A stretch of 64,000 nt of DNA, taken from contig JAYKKI010000006.1 of the NCBI GenBank assembly GCA_039881145.1, positions 21,388,501 to 21,452,500 of the forward strand, read 5' to 3'. The DNA comes from Druceiella hillmani. Lineage: Eukaryota; Arthropoda; Insecta; Lepidoptera; Hepialidae. Each line of letters starts with the position of its first letter. The stretch's first letter is position 1. Under the pieces are notes generated by a model, which saw only the letters and a list, made by a program, of their open reading frames with translations, did not search any database and was not told where the DNA came from. This document shows positions 57,907-64,000 of the stretch, one piece after another. Position numbers and translations under genes: made by a program.

Positions 57907-59227
57907 AAACCTTGAGAAAATTCTTACCCTCTCAAAAGCATATTTTTAGTACCTTTTTAATCCAAAATTTATCTGGTGGCACTCAAACTGTGGCTGGTAA
58001 CACTCAAACATCAAAATCCTTAAATATAATTAGCTCCTGAAAAGACTCAAATATCAGAGAAGACTAGGAAATCTCACCTGCTAAAATTTTAGTGGTTACT
58101 CAGTCACATCCACATCTACGGAAATATAACCGTTAACCTGCTGGACAAACTAGGTGCAAGAATACTCCAACTAGCCTGTTTCATCTCTTTGTAATAGTTT
58201 AAAACATATATTAACACAGCGGTCAACATATGGTATTATACAGTGCTTTTTGAGATTAAAATTTTCATGACAAATGGTCCCGTCGACCATTTAAAAATGG
58301 GACACGTCTTCATTACCCCATATATACGCCGTTTTCATATCCCAGAAGTATCGTTGTGTGAGGAGAGAAAGAGTGCAAGTCATTGAAGAATTATTCTCGC
58401 CATTTCAGCCAGGTTGGTTCGGGGTCCTGGGAATCGAAACATTCCGCCTCATACAAAAGAGTGGATCTTTGAAGGTCTGCTAATATTGTCCCGTATCTAC
58501 AATCACAGCCCTTCCATCCAACTGGGTTAAATACTATTCCCTCTCAAGGCGCCATTCAGTGTCTCCACCTTTTCAAAAATGCACTTGGCGAACGCTCTGA
58601 ATAACTCAAAGATCGTTCCATTCTCAATCAAGTCACGGTGACTATAAACATCACGTGCTAAGACTCTGATTCTACTCTAATATTAGGCTCTCTACTAAAA
58701 CTGTACGCGCATCATCGTGCTCACTGCAGTAGAATAGTATGTAATTCATGCCCTGTGTTACGAAACCGCAGAAACTTGCCAGGCTATCTCAAAGGGCGAA
58801 TCTAAACAAAATATCACGGAATGCGCTGTCTCGTTAAAAACTGCGAAGTGACGAATTAATTCTTAAGTATCCGCTCGGACATATCAGGGAAAAATAACCA
58901 AGTCGTGTCTCCCTTTGAATCGTAAAAAAACCACTTAGACTGTCAATGGGCATCGACGATTTCCAAAATATGCGTCTTTCCATTAACAAAGGATTCATTT
59001 GCCAAAAAGTGCAACGGGCTCGCATCAAAACTCTTACCTCATGCCAAGACAAAATTTGCCGCGTGTTTCAACGATCGCAAGATCGGTCGGATATTCCGTC
59101 AAAGCCGGCAACGCATCCGTTGAACAGGTTCTATAAGCTTTGGTCAGTACCAAAAATTGTGCGCGCTACGATCTTAGCATGACCCGTTTAACTTGCTAGA
59201 TCTTAACACACTACGGAGTCCAAATCG

Positions 59228-59287
59228 ATGACGCATTGGTCAATATTGGCCAATATAAGCTACCTACCTTATTGGCCAATATTGGCC
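59228..59287. repeat. imperfect palindrome of TTGGCCAATA units
   Basis: ATTGGTCAATATTGGCCAATATAAG, a TACCTAC spacer, then CTTATTGGCCAATATTGGCCAAT. The arms pair with a 2-bp gap and one mismatch, and each arm is itself a repeat of ATTGGCCAAT. Directly abuts the palindrome at 59288-59365. Confidence 0.8.
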
Positions 59288-59365
59288 AATAACTCTACCC
59301 TTAAGCTAATTTTTACGGCAATATACCTATATTGCCGTAAAAATCAGCTTGAGGGTAGAGTTATT
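59288..59365. repeat. inverted duplication, 38-bp arms, 2-nt centre, inside R1 remnant
   Basis: Arms 59288-59325 and 59328-59365 are complementary at 36 of 38 positions (two transitions), with CC between. The right arm is R1 coding sequence on the minus strand (encoding NNSTLKLIFTAIY). The left arm is its inverted copy, and it takes the place of the next part of the ORF, which resumes about 120 bp further left. The inverted copy is therefore a rearrangement within the element. Confidence 0.85.
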
Positions 59366-60600
59366 CAGCCCCCAGCCGGCACCGTAAGGCGGGTCATGAC
59401 GTGAAAAGCTACCCGAGCCCTTTCACCTATGTACCGTGCCTGTGGTTAAAAGTTTCGCTGTGCATCGAGGACTGTGCCTAGGTACGTAACCTGATCCAGC
59501 ATGCTTATTTTAGCTCCAGCCATTACCAGAGACAGCTCCTTTGCCAACCTTATCTTGAAGAGGACAGCCTCTGACTTATATGGGTGTTTTGTCCAAGCCT
59601 GTTCTTAGTGTCTGAGTCATGTAACCTAGCGAGAGAATCCGCTGCCCAATCCTCTACCTGTCTATGGCTTGATTCTCCAACCAACAGCAGATTGTCATAT
59701 ACATACTCGATGGTACCGCATTCTTGAAGGCTTATAACAAGTTTATCATCGAACATCCCTCCACAGAATTGGTCCAAGCACCGAACCTTGCGGGCAGCCT
59801 CTGTTCAACCGTTTCTTTACTGCAATGTCTCCATTCTGAAAAAAACAATTCCATTACTGAAATAATTCATAATAATCTGGCTGAGGTCTACTGACATTTC
59901 CTGGGATTCTAGCGCGGACAAAATGACTCGCTACCGGGCATTATCAAACACGCCGGAGATGTCCAAGAAAAGTCCGATTACGTATTCGTAGGAGCGCGCG
60001 CTGACCCAATATAAGCCTGCTTGAATCGCATCCGATGTGTATACTCTGCAACGGAAACCAAATTGGTTCTCTAATACTGGATAATGAGATGAATGCGTCA
60101 ATAAGCGCGCTACGAATAATCGCTCAAGGAACTTCCCGAAGGATGGAAGAAGCGTAATGGTTCTATAAAACTTCGGATCGCTAGGCGATTTCCTATTACT
60201 CTTCGTTATGATTTTAATCCTCTCCACTTTTCCATACCTTTGGAAAGTGGCCCTTCCAGAGATAGGGTAAAATTTGCTAAGTATCTCATGCGCTGCGGTG
60301 TCAAATGCAACTTTGACAATCCTATTGCTGATTTTATCATTGCCTGGAGCCTTTTCGAGTCAGGGATATTAACAATGTCGTTTAACTCAAAATATCCCCG
60401 CTCTACATCTAGCTGGAAATATGCTGGCTGAGAACCTGATGATCCACTGTTCGATAGTATCGAGATCAGGGTTGCAATTAGCGAAGAGTGATGTCAGGAG
60501 GAAATCATTATCTGGCATCTGATGAATTGTATGGTTTCAGATCACAGGTATCGAAAACAGAATTCTTATTTCTCGAGACCCATCTTGCCATCTCAGTCGG

Positions 60601-62281
60601 TTCTCTCCTATTTGTTGACAACATAAACATTTCTTGACCACTATTTTTGCCATAAAATTTATATCACAAGAGCCTCATTTTAATGTAGCAACAAACGTTT
60701 CCGTCGATTTATGCTCACTTTTATAATCAGTTCACTATTTCAATTATCCTTGGAGATCGTAAGCTAATCTAAAAAAATCCAATGTTACTGGGTACCTGAT
60801 TTTTGCTTTCCTTTTTAAACTGCCGGTTACTTCTATTCATTTATATCATAATCACTATACTCGTACACGTTTGAATCTCTGACATCTATTACTTTAATGT
60901 AATTTATTATTACATAACATTAAGATATATTTTACTAAATATTTTCTTAGTTTTAATCTTATTTGTAAAATATTGTAGCTGGATATTTATAGGAGGTTTT
61001 TATACTGTATACATAAATAAAAATTGACTGACGATTAGATACAGATTTTGTGACACAAACAGAAACTGTGACACAAACTTAACTTGTTAAAATGTATATT
61101 CAAACCACTACAAACAACTCTAAACAATAAGAAATGACATAAATTTATACGTAGTGCTACAACATGTAAAGTTACTTCAAAACGTGTCGCAGCTCTACTT
61201 TCTCAGTGAAGAAAATACCTATGGACGTAAATATATTGTATATTTATTATTCCCACATATAAGACCATTATTCGTTCGTTCAATCTCATTAAATGTACGA
61301 GTAATATTTACATTTTTTTCCAATTTTTGTAAGAGCATTTTAACGATGTGGAACTTAATTATTTATATGCGCACATAATTAAAATTAAACTAAATTTAGT
61401 TCTCTCAACAAAAAACATCTCAATTTCAGTAATAACACAGCCCCAACAGCCAACGTTGCACGTAGGCAGACGCATTGTTTTTGTTTTAATGAAGCTCTTG
61501 TTGATATCATTTCTATCAATGTTTTAATATCAAAAAGGTAAGGTATATTATATATTTTACTTTGCATGGATGCCGTGTGTTTAACTGCCGCTTTCTGATG
61601 ACAATATCGTACGAAAAAAATTTTAGATTATGAAGTTAGATATTAGATTCGATCTAAGTGATTTTACTCGTTTTTAAAAAAATGGTATAATCATAGTTAG
61701 TAAAGTTATGAAAGCAAAAATGTCCCATTTTCCACATGAACGAAGCAGCAGGTTATAGCTAACTCAACATGCATATGTTTTGATATTTCCTTGTAACTAT
61801 CAAGACATTTAATCAGTCGTTTCTTCACAATACTTTTAAAGAATGTTGTGAATAAGCTAAATCCAATAAATAATTTTTAAATACCAAATATTTTGAGACG
61901 CAATTATTAACTACAAAATATAAGAGAGAAAAAAGGAAAACAACAAATAAAGAATTTAGTTGGAAATACAAAAATACTATCCAAATAATACGAAATATTC
62001 ATTTTGTTGTTTTAAATACAAAATATTACGTGTGAATATTAATCATGTGCAAGTATAGCTTTTAACACTACAATAGGGGAAAAAAGACGTAAATTTAACT
62101 TGATATGAGTAACAATACAAATCTCTTATATTACGGTTCATAATATTCCAGGAATATATTTATATTTTTATATATAATTACTTCAATATTGTTCACGGAA
62201 AAACATACATTTATGATTATACTATTATTTATAAATTATTTACTGTTAACTTTTAAAAACAAATAAAGCGTTTCCAATACA
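60601..62281. other. A+T-rich non-coding DNA
   Basis: No gene or notable repeat seen. Confidence 0.55.
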
Positions 62282-62334
62282 TCGTTAAAACTTGTCATAT
62301 TTAACAACGCTTGAAATATGACAAGTTTTAACGA
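62282..62334. repeat. perfect inverted repeat, 21-bp arms, 11-nt loop
   Basis: TCGTTAAAACTTGTCATATTT (62282-62302) and its exact complement (62314-62334) flank AACAACGCTTG. No flanking duplication. The arms are unrelated to the other hairpins. Confidence 0.9.
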
Positions 62335-63195
62335 AATGCAACTTTCATGCGAGTTTAAAACACTGTGCCTTATTTAGATTTCAGTGAGAATTTATATAAA
62401 TTAGAAAAGTTTCAGCTTAACTTAGTAAAAAAAATCAACGACTGTTGATTGATAAAATAAAAGTATCAATGTTAATATTTTTACTTATAACGAACTCGTA
62501 GGCATGGCAAATGCTTATTAGGAACCTAATTTCTTGTTTCTGCAACCAATTTACTTTAAAGTTTGTCTACTGACAAGCATAACTGTCTTAATTTTTCCTC
62601 TTTTATTCAATACTTTTAGGAAATTGATGGAATTTAACTTAAGCAGGACCTGCGGTCCACAAATAAAATTGTTAAAAAATTTAAACAAAATTAATAAGAG
62701 ATGAAGTGATTTCCATTATATAACTTTAAACACATATTTGAAAGTGTAACTTTGATTTTATGCCCTGAAAGATGAGAGTATACCCATTATGTAAAGGAAA
62801 TTAAAGCAATAGTTCCGCCGCATAACGTTTGTGAGTCAATAATCGGCTAGTCAGTCTACGGAGGAAAGAAATATTTTTAGACTGTCAAATAAGCATTTCA
62901 AGTTTTTTTTTAATCTACAATCTTAGATCCAATCTACTAGTGTTAGAAAAAAACCTAGAAAGCATCAAAAATAGAGTTAGAAATGTTTGTTTCAGACATT
63001 TTAGGCATTAAACATTAAGTCAATGAGAAGTGGTTGCTACTTTAATTAAAAAAGGAGGCTTATATGTCCAATATTCACCTCTCCCCCCCCCCCTCCCCGA
63101 AGTTTTTTATATTCAAAGTTTTGAGACTTACGGAAATTATAAATAGCATTTCAAAAAAATTATTTTTTTCAATAGAAGTAGCTCTTTATAACGAG
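62335..63195. other. A+T-rich non-coding DNA with C tract
   Basis: No gene. A run of 11 C, then T, then 4 C lies at 63083-63098, the only long C tract in the window. Confidence 0.55.
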
Positions 63196-63272
63196 CGAAA
63201 TTATTACTTTGTTCGTTACTCTGAGAATTGTATTTTATATTTTTCAGAGTAACGAACAAGGTAATAATTTCG
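63196..63272. repeat. inverted repeat, 29-bp arms, 19-nt loop, precursor-like
   Basis: Arms 63196-63224 (CGAAATTATTACTTTGTTCG and nine more bases) and 63244-63272 pair at 28 of 29 positions; the remaining pair would be a wobble in RNA on one strand. The 19-nt loop (63225-63243) is A+T-rich. Stem and loop size are within the range of an animal microRNA precursor, but the near-perfect pairing is more like a young inverted duplication that could feed the siRNA pathway. Confidence 0.85.
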
Positions 63273-64000
63273 AGATCGGAAATTCTTTCGGCCCTTGATT
63301 TATACCAACAAAAATGTATGTGCTACAAAACTAAAGTGAAACTAATTGGATTGGGATCTGACAAATTGCAGGCTATTCGCATTGATTCATCGATTCTTCA
63401 CGCGAAATAGACCAACCGTGTTTGTGACATTATACGAAGTTGATTGATTCAGTATTAAATTGTGAATGTGACTCACATATTGTTACACATATACATGACT
63501 AATATGGTGAAAAACTAACATATTGCCTCATTTTGTTGAAAACCTTGTTTAACGGAATTTTGCTACACTGTTCGTTTCATTTACAATTAGTGTCAAAAAG
63601 TGTAACTCTTTATATAATTATTTTTGTATCTCGTTCAAAAATAAAAATCGATCCTATTTTGAAGCAACAAAGTCTCACTCTACAGGCCAGCAAGCTCGTA
63701 TATCATTTCTCTTTTCGGGTCTTTTTTTTTTGCAATCTACAGTGTTTATAACTTGCTTGTTTGCGAGATCTTCAGATTGTTTTTGTTATAAGGAAGAAAA
63801 AAGAACAATGAAGTCACATCGAGAATATTTTTAATAACGATGTCTTATTGAAAGTTTGGGGCAGAGGAATATAAATTAAATTTTTATTTATAGAAAATTA
63901 GAATTTTTTTATGATATTAATATTGCAAGAAATATTTAATGATTTACAATTTGACGGGATATTACTTCGCTCAACAATTAAACTAAACTAAATAACCAAA
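63273..64000. other. A+T-rich non-coding DNA
   Basis: No gene supported. The short frames here have no recognisable domain. Confidence 0.55.

Larger units (their letters stand above)
58500..60600 (-). pseudogene. decayed R1-clade non-LTR retrotransposon ORF2
   Basis: Conserved R1-type reverse transcriptase and C-terminal segments occur in the right order on the minus strand, in shifting frames. In order these are MPDNDFLLTSLF near 60520, KKAPGNDKIS near 60350, SPSDPKFYRTITLLPSFGKF near 60190, GLFLDISGVFDNA near 59950, and YVYDNLLLVGESS near 59700. After these come VTYLGTVLDAQRNF near 59480, GLNNSTLKLIFTAIY near 59350, LTKAYRTCSTDALPAL near 59110, and RVLARDVYSHRDLIENGTIFELFRAF-like text near 58620. 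R1-clade enzymes have F(A/V)D and YADD catalytic motifs. Here the second reads YVYDN, so it is dead. Stops and frameshifts are frequent, the 5' end (ORF1, endonuclease) is missing, and nested palindromes interrupt it near 59230-59365. R1 elements usually target 28S rDNA but relatives insert elsewhere; no rDNA is seen here. Confidence 0.85.

Noticed and set aside
58834..59182. Two overlapping frames on opposite strands in the R1 remnant
   Set aside because: They are out of frame with the recognisable R1 text and are shadows of decayed coding DNA.

Overview
This is a eukaryotic, strongly A+T-rich window (roughly 70% A+T by eye) with the character of insect intergenic or deep intronic DNA. Four things point to an insect. 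There is a decayed non-LTR retrotransposon of the R1 clade. There is a tRNA-derived SINE with an intact B box. Several interspersed fragments resemble the retroposon 3' tails common in insect genomes. Long (TA)n microsatellites and a single small CpG-rich island complete the picture. I cannot name the species; the repeat tails recall Lepidoptera but are not diagnostic. No intact protein-coding gene can be supported. The open frames are nearly all 60-95 codons long and A+T-biased, as expected by chance.

Layout. 1-10 kb: A+T-rich DNA with a perfect 30-bp-arm hairpin (3108-3171), a 40-bp tandem repeat (3573-3692), a G+C-richer patch with a 34-codon small ORF (5150-5290), a 23-bp-arm hairpin (9065-9115) and a 128-bp tandem repeat (9421-9805). 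10-20 kb: a complex-sequence island (10267-10560), a young TTAA-flanked MITE (11788-12036), a diverged tandem array (13190-13665), a related older inverted-repeat element (17035-17252), a perfect YY1/Pho-type motif (18677-18687) and a (TA)n array. 20-32 kb: dispersed repeat tails alternating with islands of ordinary-complexity DNA that may be conserved regulatory elements. 33-45 kb: a decayed minus-strand coding remnant (33674-34000), a seven-copy 38-bp minisatellite, the SINE (about 38315-38515) and several microsatellites. 45-56 kb: mostly featureless.

56-64 kb: the CpG-rich island at 56640-56920 is the best candidate promoter in the window. It would drive a minus-strand transcript whose possible 5' untranslated exon runs to about 56340. 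To its right lies the decayed R1-clade element (58500-60600, minus), interrupted by nested palindromes. Two further long hairpins follow, at 62282-62334 and 63196-63272.

The most unusual property is the number of near-perfect, short-loop inverted repeats with unrelated arm sequences. They look like independent fold-back duplications rather than copies of one transposon family. One of them lies inside the R1 remnant, where its inner arm is recognisable coding sequence and the outer arm is an inverted copy of it.
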